Positions 18,653-30,200 of a stretch of DNA of 64,000 nucleotides are shown here, in pieces. Position 1 is the stretch's first letter; each line of letters begins with the position of its first letter. Under the pieces are notes generated by a model, which saw only the letters and a list, made by a program, of their open reading frames with translations, searched no databases and was not told the DNA's origin. Position numbers and translations under genes: made by a program. This DNA is from Gymnogyps californianus (taxonomy: Eukaryota; Chordata; Aves; Accipitriformes; Cathartidae): positions 31,557,001 to 31,621,000 of the forward strand of contig NC_059478.1 in the NCBI RefSeq assembly GCF_018139145.2, in the 5' to 3' direction.

Positions 18653-19620
18653 AGACTACTGCCGGCAATCACCCTTGGGCAAAGCGTTAATAAGAAGTGA
18701 AACACCCCTGTGCCATAACGAATTCCAGAGGTAAGAAATTGGGTTTGCGCATCTCTCGTGTGTGTAGTGCCACGGAGGATCAGCACATCAGGATAACTCT
18801 TCTGTTTCTGGAACTATATTGATCAGGCATCAAGGAGCCGAAGCGTTTGGGCTGGTACTCAGGAAACTAAGAATGAAACAGAATATTGTTAGAAAAATAG
18901 TAAAATACAACAAAAACAAAACGACAAAACCCACCAGATAACTCTAGTTCAAGTAAGAGGAAAGGAAATTACTCAACTGGGAAAAGTTGGGGCACTTTTT
19001 CAAGACATTGGGTAAATGGGTTGAGTTGTAAGGGCACAAGGACCCAACTGCCCACCAAGCTAACCTAGAATGTTTGAATCCAAAGAGCCTGTTGGTATGT
19101 GAGGGGAAACAGGACAAAAGACCAAAGCTGAGTGCTTAGTGCTACCAAAATTTTTACAAATTTTAACAAATTTGCTGAGCCACCTGCAGACCAGTCCAGT
19201 ATTTCAGAGGTATTCACCTAAAGAACAGCAGGAAGGTATACTGCAGACAGAAAGAAATGGCTAACAACCCTCCTTCCAAACACTCTACAAGCCAGAGAGA
19301 AGCTCTTGAAAAGGGTGACTATAACTAACCCAGCCAAATAATCACCTCTGTCTTGCCCTTTGGTGAAGTTTCCAAAGAACCCAAGCTGCCCAACTGCAAA
19401 TCAGTGCCCTCCACACATGACTTATTTAAAAATGATGCCTTCGTTACCTGAAAGGAGAAGCTCGGTCCCCAACTGAGCACTACCTGAAGGGGCTCTGCTT
19501 ACAGCCCCCAAGGCTGTCTCTGATAGCTGGGCACTGCAAGGATGATCGAATTGTATCCTTTTCGGAAGAAGTATGAGTGTTAAAGGGACAGTTTAACCTA
19601 GTTCTGGGAAGTTTTAAGCA

Positions 19621-20196
19621 TGTCCTGGTTTCGGCTGGGACAGAGTTAACTCTCCTCTTAGTAGCTGGTACAGTGCTGGGTTTTGCATTTAGTGTGAGAA
19701 TGATGTTGGTAACACGCTGATGTTTTAGTTGTTGCTAAGTAGCGCTTATCTTAAGCCAAGGACTTTTCAGTTTCCCATGCTCTGCCAGCAAGCAGGTGTG
19801 CAAGAAGCTGGGAGGGAGCATGGCCAGGACAGCTGACCCCAACTAGCCAAAGGGGTATTCCATACCATGGAACATCATGCCCAGTATATAAACTGGGGGG
19901 AGTTGGCCAGGAGGGGTGGATCACTGCTCAGGCATCAGTCAGCAGGTGGTAAGCAACTGCATTGTGCATCACTTGTCTTTCCTTATTTCTTTTTTTTTGT
20001 TGTATTCTTTTTCATTACAATTATTATTATTATTAGTTAGTAGCGTATTTTTATTTTTACTTTAGTTATTAAACTGTTCTTATCTCAACCCACGAGTTTT
20101 ACTTTTTTTTCCTTTCCTCCTCCTCACCCCACTGGGAGGAGGGAGGGGGAAGCGGCTGTGTGGTGCTTAGCTGCTGGCTGGGGTTAAACCACGACA
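19621..20196 (+). mobile_element. Solo LTR 2, same avian ERV family
   Basis: A 576-bp solo LTR from TGTCCTGGTTTCGGCTGGGA to TTAAACCACGACA with a perfect 5-bp duplication AAGCA (19616-19620 and 20197-20201). The TATA box starts at 19885, the ATT-rich stretch is near 20021-20037 and the ATTAAA signal is at 20068-20073. It is the same structure and orientation as LTR 1 but shorter in the T-rich part. No viral reading frames adjoin it. It lies antisense to DAB1. Confidence 0.93.
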
Positions 20197-20439
20197 AAGC
20201 AGCTGGAGTAAATCAAGAGAGAGGGTAGGAGCTGTGTCTTGGTCTGTTCCTGCTTAAGGCCTGAAAGAGAACATATTATTTGCCAAGATTATACATGCTT
20301 TTTTACTACCTTTGTGATAGCAAGAGTTCATTACAAGAGAGCAAAATCATAGTCCTCTGAAGACCTTGGGAAAAAAGCATGAATAAAGTTGACTTCATCT
20401 ACAGAAATTCTTTAAAAACACAGAAAACAACTGGGAAGC

Positions 20440-21033
20440 TGTCCTGGTTTTGGCTGGGATAGAGTTAACTCTCTTCTTAGTAGCTGGTACAGTGCTGGGT
20501 TTTGGATTTAGTGTGAGAATGATGTTGATAACACACTGATGTTTTAGTTGTTGCTCAGTAGTGCTTATCCTAAGTTAAGGACTTTTCAGTTTCCCATGCT
20601 CTGCCAGCAAGCAGGTGTGCAAGAAGCTGGGAGGGAGCATGGCCAGGACAGCTGACCTGAACTAGCCAAAGGGGTATTCCATACCATGGAACGTCATGCC
20701 CAGTATATAAACTGGGGGGAGTTGGCCGGGAGGGGTGGATCGCGGCTCAGACATCGGTCAGTGGGTGGTGAGCAACGGCATTGTGCATCACTTGTCTTTT
20801 CTTGGGTGTTATTTCTCTTTTTTTTATTATATTCCTTTTCATTACAATTATTATTATATTTTTATTATTACTAGTTAGTATCATATTTTCTTTTACTTTA
20901 GTTATTAAACTGTTCTTATCTCAACCCACGAGTTTTACTTTTTTTCCCCAATCCTCCGCCCCATCCCACTGGGAGCAGGGAGGGGTGAGCGGCTGCGTGG
21001 TGCTTAGCTGCTGGCTGGTGTTAAACCACGACA
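20440..21033 (+). mobile_element. Solo LTR 3, same avian ERV family
   Basis: A 594-bp solo LTR from TGTCCTGGTTTTGGCTGGGA to TTAAACCACGACA with a perfect 5-bp duplication GAAGC (20435-20439 and 21034-21038). The TATA box starts at 20704 and the ATTAAA signal is at 20904-20909. It lies only 243 bp after LTR 2 in the same orientation, but each has its own duplication and the DNA between them has no retroviral content, so they are separate insertions rather than the two LTRs of one provirus. Confidence 0.93.
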
Positions 21034-21038
21034 GAAGC

Positions 21039-24000
21039 GAATAAAGGAGCTAATGAAACTGAATATGGTATTATTTTTCATTGCATGAATTAAATAAAAG
21101 CAAGAAGGGTTTTCTTCACTGGAGCTGAGCCAAGATAAAGTTACCTTTATCCCATTAAAAATAAAAAGCAATGACACTTCACAAATAAAAGCACTACTAT
21201 TTCTTGTGCTAGAACTGAACAACAAAAATTTATGAAGCCTGAAAACTATACTCTGTGCAACGTGCACCTAAAGTGTTTCATCATCTGTGTTTCTTAAAAT
21301 AATAAAGGAAGATGATTTAAAAAAAAAAATCCATATGAACTCAAAAGGAGGAGAAGATGATTTTATTCTTAGTTCAGAGTTCTTTATTGACTTAACCTGT
21401 ACAAAATCCTTGTCCTATTAACTTTAAGGACATGCAGATAAAATCAGTCTGCTGAAATCAACACAAGCATAAAGAACAGCCTCAGGAGAAAAACACAGAT
21501 TCTATATATAATTAAAATATTAACAGCTTTTTAAAACATTATTATTCCTCTTGCAGTTGTGCTTATCTTCTGAAAAGCGTAAGACCCGTCTACTTGGTGT
21601 AATACTCTAGTTATTTGGTGGCTGGTACCATCAAGCTTTTCTGGCTATTTCTACCTCTAACAGTATTTTGCGAGATCACGCTGAAAACATTGATCAAATG
21701 ATGTATGAGTCCTCCTTTGGACTGCACCCCAATGCCTTCACAATAACTTGCCTATAACTTATTCATTTACAGACAAAATTGACTGTGTCTAATCTCCGTG
21801 GAAAAAAAACAACAATCTAATAATTTAATGTCTGTATGCAGCTTAGTGTATTATAAGATAGGGCATTGCTATGCCAGGTTAGTATGCTATTAGCTGGGGG
21901 ATTCTCAAGCATCTGTCATGCAAAGTAGGTCAATTTCTAGCCATATAATTCTGATTATGTCAAAATATTTATTCATGAGTTTCCTAATTCAACATACTTC
22001 AAATAAGTCATATTTATGTAAAAAAAAACCCATCTAAATTATGGTTGCTAACAACTGGGTTATCGCAGCTTCAAACACTCTGGTAATCCAGAGACGTGGA
22101 TAATGTTTTTCCCTTACAATGTACTATGGAGTAACAGAATTGTTTTTATTTCCTATTTGCCATTATTTTTAGTCTGGTTTCCTAAGGAAACAAGAGTAAC
22201 ACAGCCACACACTCCATGGGTGTATGTGGGAATGTGCAAAGCAACGGAAAACCCCATCCTCCCTTCTCATGCCCGTTCTTCCCTGCATTAACACTTGAAC
22301 CTTCAGGCCAATTTCAGTCAAGTCTCATCTATATTCTGAATTTTTCACTTAACCGGTCAGGGGAAAACAGGCGGCTGAATAGAGGAGAGAGACCCTATTA
22401 ATGGATTTGCTGAGGAAAGGTCACTCTGCGAACTTGTCTTTCCTCAGAGCTTAGATCAACATCAAGACCCAAGAAACCAGGCTTCCCCAGTTCCTCAACT
22501 CACAATAGTCTTTCCATCAAAATTAAAAGATTACCAGGAGGAAAGTGGGGTATACAATGACTTAGATCATCCACATGCTCAGGAAGATCTAACCCTTTCC
22601 AGTGAGAGATCAGGAGTGACTCCGAGCTGCAGGTAACACTCACGCAATAACAGGGAGATGGAAAAGTTCATTATCCAACCAAGGCCATCTGTGACTAGTT
22701 GATCATACAAAGACAAGAACAAATAGCCACTCTGAGGTTTTCAGTGCTATTGCAGGCAAAGAAAAGGTCTTCAAGATCACCGTTTTCTTCATTCTACTGT
22801 ACCCTGTTGCAGCATTCAAATTACCTGTGGATTTCCCCGTGCTTTTACCAGTACTTGCATTTATCAGCACCCACATGATGGACTCCAATTTTTACCAACC
22901 TATTAAATATCCTAAAAACTTCAGGCTTGGCAGAAGTAAAATCTTTTAACTTTCCTCCCCAAGTAAGTGCTGCCTAAGCCTATATTTCATCTTCTAATAT
23001 ACTGCCAGGAGGTGCGACTGAAAAATGTATAGTACTATCATTCCTAAGGCAAAAAATGATGAGCCTAATTCTTCGCTTTACTATGTTTTCTTTTATGCCA
23101 TTCTAGCACTGTACTGGTAAGTCAAAATGAAGAGACACTCCTCAGAGCAATGCCCGCAGCAAGATGCAAAAGGCACAAAGGCCGCGTGCAGTTTCTCCTC
23201 CTAGGTCATATGGAATAGCTTATACTTGTCTATAATCTATAGGATTCTTTGCTTCCAGGACAGAGGGGAAGGAACGGCTTTACCTTTCATCAGTTAAGAA
23301 GTTGTCCCTGAACAACAGAGAAAGACACACAAGACTTAAAACCTTTTGACGGTCTTTCACCTTTGTGTATTAACAAATCTTCAGGTTGCCTTGATACAAC
23401 CAAGGTAGAAAGGCTGCACCTGAAAAAATCATTAGAGGATGAAACTCTAAGTCATCAACCATGCAGCTACTTTTATAAGCTTTTAAATACAAATGTGTGT
23501 TTCTGGCCACCATTTTAAGAAGCTGTGTACCACCCTTGGGACTTCAGTCCTCTGACACTTGCAGGAGCTGTACAAAGACCTGAGCACATTACAGCCATTA
23601 CTCTCGTATTTGCTTGAGGTACCACGTATGCACACAGCTATGTTCTGTCAATGACCTTTTTAATCAAAGAAAAGAAAAGGAGGGCATTAACACTTTTAAA
23701 TGCTTTCAGTTACCAATGTCCTAACATTAATTTTCTAAGTGTTCTTCTACAGAGGTAATCAAACCGCGATCTGTATTCCCTTTGTCTGGCTGCTTCTCAC
23801 GCTAGGATTTAAATGCTATGTTTTGTTTCATCTGTAATAGTTTTCCCTTAGACCTTTCTGATGGAGTCTGCGGGCATTCAATATAATCTGATTGTTGATT
23901 ATGTCCGTGGCAGTTAAATAACTGCCTATTGGGCTGGTCTGAAAGAATCACAACGGTGGCTAACAGGACTAATCTCAGAACTACCATTTAAGAAAAATTC

Positions 24001-26689
24001 TTTTAAGATTTGAATGCCAATCCTTTCTTCAGCCACCCTCCTACGTGACACCCCAAAAGTAAAATCTATTCGATATTAAAAACATCAACAGTGAGCCTGA
24101 AGCGGCAGATCAAAATATAAATTTAGATGTTGAAAAAATATTTCTATTGTATAGATTTTACAGTTAAAAGACTACTGTTATATAAAAAACCCCTTCATAT
24201 TTTAGAAAACCTAACAGTATAAGACAAGGCAAGTTACAGCAGATGTTGTAGGATGAGGAAGACTTGATCCTTGGGATCATATTTTGGCAAGCAGCAATTT
24301 AAAAATTACGCAGAACTCATTATGCAAACTCTGACACTGCCTTGCGGCTGGTCTGCCCTGCCATTTCAGCCCATCCTTCACTTACACAAATTTCAAGTTC
24401 TTTACCTAAAACTTCAATACTTTCCTTAGGAACATGTGTGGGTTTGACTTTATTTCAAATGATCTGATTTCATCTTTTCTCCATCTCAAATATTAGGTGT
24501 TTGTAAAGCAAAGAGTGCAGACGCACATGTGCATGTACGAAAGGGAGACGTTTCAGCTCGACTTCGACTAGAACCGCCCCGTCCAGCAGCGCTTGCAGGT
24601 CTGGCCCTGGTCAGGATGGAGCTGACTAAACATCCATCTGAATAATGCCACTGGCAAGCTCAGCAAAGGAGTTAATAATAGTAGACATAACAAGATTCAT
24701 TTAATCAGCTATGTATATTTCTCTGATTACAACAAATGAAGAAGCAGGATTGTATGACAATTTCGAGAGCTTGGTAAACTTCAGCAGTGCCTTGTAATGA
24801 AGCCTTGGCAAGAAATAAGTGAAACACAAAGATTTTTCATATTGAGGCTGTGTAAACAGTTTCCACTTTTAGAAACGTATCCTAGCAACTCATAGAAATG
24901 GGTTTAAAAGACAGCTGGACAAAAACATAATTTGGAATAAAACCAGATGTAATTGCTAAACCAGCGAGTCTGGTGGTCCTGAACTGGTCTTGCAGCCACA
25001 TCTCAACTATGATTCAAGATGTTGAGAAAAGAAACACCAGGACAAACAGATGTTTTAAAACTAACACCTGCAGGAAAACCTATAAAAAAGTATATCAGAG
25101 TCAGTGGAAATTATTCTGAATTTTGTATTCCTTTCTTACTGATGTAGAAAATCTCTTTGGCTTCCAGTAGAGAGGCCTGCTGGACCTACACCTTGTGTTT
25201 TATATTTGCATGTTGTTAGACAGAGGTATGAGATGCACAGCTGAATTTTATTTATCAGGTGTTCACTCAATTCCACTGCAAATCAGATTTTTTTTGTTTC
25301 ATTTTTCAGGAGAAAACTGGAAGAAGTGACTTGTAATAATGCATAGACCTTGATTAAATGTCTAATCCATAATTCAATAGAGAGATTCTGCTGACATCAC
25401 CAGCAACGAAAAAGGTTCATAAAATCTATCATGAATATAAAAGGAGCCTAAACCATATTTCAGGATTAGTATTCAGACTACAATTGCATAAGCATTATTG
25501 GCAATGGGGATAAACCATGTTTATACATAACAGGTCATCTTATAAAAACCCCCAAGAAGCTGAAACATGAGAAAAGAGCATCCTGCTCCTGAGGTGCAGA
25601 GAATACTCCTCGGAGCATACTCAGTTTTACTGTGGAGGATTATATTGCTTTCCAGTGACTGCTTACATGTAACCTACAGTACATGGCATATACAGATACT
25701 GTTGGGTAATTAGCTCACTCACAAATCTTCACAACTGCACTCAAAAGCCCTTGTAAACGGCAGCAGATACCAGAAAGTGGGCCACAGACTGGGTCCCGGT
25801 TTGGTGTTCAAGGACTAAGCAAGGGATTCTTGGGGGATGAGGAAGAGTTGGGGCTTTTTTAGGGGGTGAGGTTGTTTTTTGAGCCAACACTTACAATAAA
25901 CTCCCCTGGGTAGCTTAGTTATCAAGAGGAAAGTTTATTATACTGAACATCTAATGGGTAAAAAGGTTTTTTTTTAAACTAGCATAGATACATATAACTT
26001 CCTCAAAATTTACATTGAACAGTTTGCCAGAGGACATTTTTCCACAAGAAACATCAGTGAATTTTCAGTCTCGCATGGCATCCTGAATATTCAAAGAGAG
26101 GCTCAACTAATTCTTTGATTTTTCCTTTCTCCAAAGGTTGAGTTTTAATAATTCTGTTATGAAGTTTGTCAACAAATACATTACCAAACCAGCAGTACAC
26201 GCTGCAACATATTGCACATTTAATTTCGTTTCAGTTGATAAAATTCCCGTCCTTTATGATATATTCCCCAGGTTGCATACAAGGGGCCAAATCCAGAAAC
26301 CTGTTTTTGATTCATAGAAAGGGAGTCATGATCTCACAAGGCAGCAAGCTCTAGCTTGATAAAATCCACCTTTCTAGTGATATAAAGTAAATTATTTATC
26401 TGAGAACACATTTCACACCGCTCCATTAATAATCACAGTTCATTGAAGGACTCCCCCCATCCTGGACATGGCATTATCTCAAGCAGAACCTCCATACCAC
26501 AGCACCCACGACTAAGTACCAACCAAAATATAAATCACCCTCTGGAGATCCACTGACTAGAGATGGATGCTAAGGCAATCAGCAGCCTGTGTTGAACATG
26601 TCAATAAAGTTCTTTAAGTTTGGTGGGATGGAAAATCAGACAGTGATACCACCCTGAAACAACCTTCCAGACCCCAAGGACTCCTGTGC
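21039..26689 (-). other. DAB1: Large DAB1 intron, LTR 3 to ancient CR1
   Basis: About 5.6 kb of mostly AT-rich intron. A small CpG-containing patch lies at about 24545-24640. A G/T-rich stretch lies at 25800-25890. No exon, tRNA or recognisable repeat was found. Confidence 0.7.
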
Positions 26690-27240
26690 CAGAAGGGACG
26701 ACTTTGCAAATTAGTGGCCTCTGATATATTTTTTAATTCATCGACCTTGCCCAACTGCTTTTTGAACTTTAAGCATCCGACACAAACTTACTGCCTAAAC
26801 CATATTGTTGCAAGGAGTCCCAAGCAATGCAGTGTACGAAGAACAGTGTTGTTCTCCTCCCTCTGAACCCAGCTCCCACCAGCTCTCACCCACCCCACGC
26901 AGCTTCTGCTCAAAGGAACCGCGAACGCTTGCTCACTTGGTTTTGTGGAACTAAACTTTCAGACGTCTTTCCAAAGTGGCGACTGAGAAATGAGAGCCCA
27001 CCACTGCACATATAAATTTATTACTATTGTTACCTCCATGTGCATTGTTTTACATTATCAGCATTGAATTGTATCTGCTGTTTCATCGCTCAGTTATTCA
27101 ATATCATCATACCTTTCAATGCTTCACTGCTATCTTTCATTTCTACTGCTTTGGATAGTATTTTACCGCTAGCAAACATCACTGCCTCTCTATCTGCCGC
27201 CTTCCTGGCTTATGTCACTGGTTCAGGGTGATTGACATCA
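26690..27240 (-). mobile_element. Ancient CR1-type LINE remnant with internal deletion
   Basis: On the plus strand 27030-27190 matches the antisense of the CR1 reverse transcriptase region: CCATGTGCATTGTTTTACAT, then ATCAGCATTGAATTGTATCT and GCTGTTTCATCGCTCAGT. On the minus strand this corresponds to the part after the FADDTKL motif (family peptide WQMKFNVDKCKVMHM, here decayed as QQIQFNADNVKQCTW). Upstream on plus, ACTGCTTTTTGAACTT and ATATTGTTGCAAGGAGT (26755-26820) match a more 3' part of the same LINE, with several hundred bases of the consensus missing between. Reading frames are broken. The match comes from memory of amniote CR1 sequences and was not computed. Confidence 0.65.
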
Positions 27241-27244
27241 GTCC

Positions 27245-30200
27245 TCTGGCAATGAAAATGAAGATCACCATTTTATTACCGCTTCCCCTCTTTCCCAATT
27301 CATTTATTACTTCTGAACTTTACACTTTTGGACTCATGCCACTTCTCAAGAAAAGTGAAAAAAAAATTCAGATGAAGACTAAGCTGAAATTCAAACGGAG
27401 AGCAGCTACATTTGGATTTATTTTGGAAAAATCTTAAAATCTTTTGTTCTAAATAGAGTTACTGACCTAGAAACATATATTCATCTCTGGAAATAAATCA
27501 AAATTCCTCCCACATTAATCTAATTGCACCAGTGGAAGCTAAGTAGTCCCTTAAGTAATTTAAGTTTCCTTATTTGAGGGGGGGAAAAAAATCAGACCTT
27601 CCCCATCGCTGGGAGTGTGTTTTTGTAGAACAAGCCAGTTATGATTAATTTCTCTGTTTGCAGTAGTAAAGGCATTTTCCCTTAAAATAGGAATAGGTGT
27701 GAGCAGATAGTCTGGGTGTTAGTGAGCATTTCATTAGCGAGTAAATAAATTACTTCAAAGTATATAAAACGGTCTAAGTTTGTTTGGGGTTTTTTTACTG
27801 TCACTGTGATAAAACTCCCCACAAAATTTGCTGATTTCTGAAATACAGTAAGCTCAGAAACTAGGAACCTTTTTTAGAGGTAGCTGTAATGAAAAAAATG
27901 GAAACTTTAAAGAATTAATGATCCTGCTGGGTTTCTTACCTCCTACTCCTGTAATCATGAAGCTATTTTATAAAAGGGCAGCAGCACCAATCATAAAAAT
28001 CATCCCCCTTTTCCTGCAGTGACAGTATTTAAAAGAAAGGAGGAACCCTTGCTCTATGCCCAAAGAAAGGGTGCAAATCCCAGGAGGATTCAGGTCTCTT
28101 GTCTTAATTAGAGGCAAATGTAGCTGCGCAGCCTGGCGCCAGGTACCTAAGATGTAGAGCAGCGCGTCAGACTCCTGTCTTGGTCTATCTATGGGCTCTT
28201 CTGAACCTCAGCCTCAGAGATTTGGCTCTCCCCATGTGACACAGAAGGGGCATGGGAGCTGGCGTAGTCTGGACTCCATCAACAGAGCAAGGAGACGGAG
28301 GACTATGCACCTTAAAGTTTGCATTGCAATGTTCAGTCCCTACGTACACGATATGAGAAACTTTTACACGTCTTGTTATATGCAGGTTGCAAAATGACTT
28401 CTGAGTGCTGTGCGACCATGCTTCGCCGTTTGCTTAAGGGCAAATGTAAACTCTTACGAGAAGTCTCCTCTCCCTTTTACCAGTCTGTGCAAAAAGTTCT
28501 TGCTCCTTTTCAAACACAAGGCTTAAGTACTGAGAATAAAATTTCAGCCCCATCACCCCAAGGAGGAGGCATCTCTGTCGACTGAGGTACCATTCCCCCA
28601 GCAGCTGTTTAGCAGCGTGACCCAGTTGTGATTTAAGATCAAGGACAACCAGGGAAACTCGTGTCACAGAGCACCAGAGAATTTATTAGGGCCTGTGGTT
28701 TCTTGTGAATCCCTTTTCCTTAGACAAGATGTTCTCTACAAATAGCTCTTTGTCTAGAGCAATTATTTGGGGATTAGGAAGAGCTAATAAAACCCTCTCT
28801 TGAAAGGCTGGATGAATTTGGGATGATAACAAGGTTGTGATGTGCCTAAGGGAGCAGAGGCATCTTTCTGATTGTAATTTAATCAACCTTGATTAAAAGA
28901 AAGAAACATTTACCTGTACCCTGTTCAATAAATTTTGATAAACGTCTATATTCCAGCAGGCAGCCAATCTATTCTACCTAGCGTGCTTACCGTAAACAGG
29001 CTAAACTCAGATTTCCTCTACTTCTGCTCTACCCCAAGAAAACCAAAGGAAGACATGATGGTACAAGTATATATGCAGTATGTATGCTAAAACCCCTGAA
29101 GAATACTCCTAAAACCCAAAACACAGACATGAGCAGTGTTCTTGAGAGACACGGTCCTGATTTCCGCTTTTAATATACTCCAAATCCACGTATCAGTATG
29201 GGGAATAACTGCTTGCTTAGATTAGGGATATATAGCTAGCAGAGCAGTACTAATGCATTTCCACCGCATTCAGCCCTAAGCATCACTGCAGTGGTGTAAA
29301 ATTAGACTTGCAACTCAAAGGACTTCCCTTCTCTGAGTCTGCAGAGGAAGGACCACCGCAGAGCTTCTGGCTTCCTGCTCACCGACAGCGTTTGGATAGT
29401 CTTCTGCAGCAGTGCAGACTACTCTTGATGAAGTGCTCCCACAGTAATCATCTCTAAAGGAAGAGTAATTTATATTAGCTACTTCTTCTTGCCGCAGCTG
29501 AGGGGACAACAATAAATAGTAATTATCTGTACTCTTCCCAAAATATCGAGCCTCTGAAATTCCAATTATTTGTTCTCATATATACCAGAACTCACCATCA
29601 GTGTAAATATTTCTTTCCACCATTTCTTTCAGTCTTTGAAAGAAAAGCCTATGTAGCGAAAATCTAAGGATGCAATGGATTGAATATGAATAGCTTATTA
29701 CTTCTGCAAAGTATCTTAATTATTGTAGGTCTTACTAATCCAGACAATTAAGGCTTGATTAGGCTGAAGTTATTTTTCCTACTTTAGTCATGTAGTTACT
29801 TTTATTTACATCAACAGCTCTAAGCTGCATATACTTAAAAACGAAAATAGTCAAAGAAATACCTACCTTCCAAGTGAATGAGTAGAGAAATACATTAGTC
29901 AGTGTTGCTTAATCAGAATAAATCTTAGCAATTGACTGAATTTTCCATATTCTTTACGCAAGCTGAAACAAGCTAATTCCTGTAAGATTTTGGACCCCGA
30001 GTTTAAATAGGTCAAAAAATAAGAGCACTGAAAGTTAAATACACGCTGCACACAATACAAATTAACATATTGCAAAATCACCTTCACTAAATGCAAATGG
30101 AAGATGAGATTCTGATATGCTTACTCCAGTATTAATCTGAGTGTGACTGCTGATGAACTGAGGTGCTAATTAACTTGTAAAGCTATCAGTATTTGGCTTT

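Larger units (their letters stand above)
17625..19615 (-). other. DAB1: Large DAB1 intron, between composite and LTR 2
   Basis: About 2 kb of intron. It contains the two related hairpins at 18421-18502 and 18590-18652. The rest shows no exon, named repeat or RNA gene. Confidence 0.75.

Noticed and set aside
20440..21033. LTR 2 and LTR 3 as the two LTRs of one short provirus
   Set aside because: Each is flanked by its own 5-bp duplication, and the 243 bp between them contain no primer-binding, gag or pol-like sequence.
24540..24640. GC-rich, CpG-containing patch as a CpG-island promoter
   Set aside because: Too short (about 100 bp), with no TATA or initiator context and no adjoining exon.
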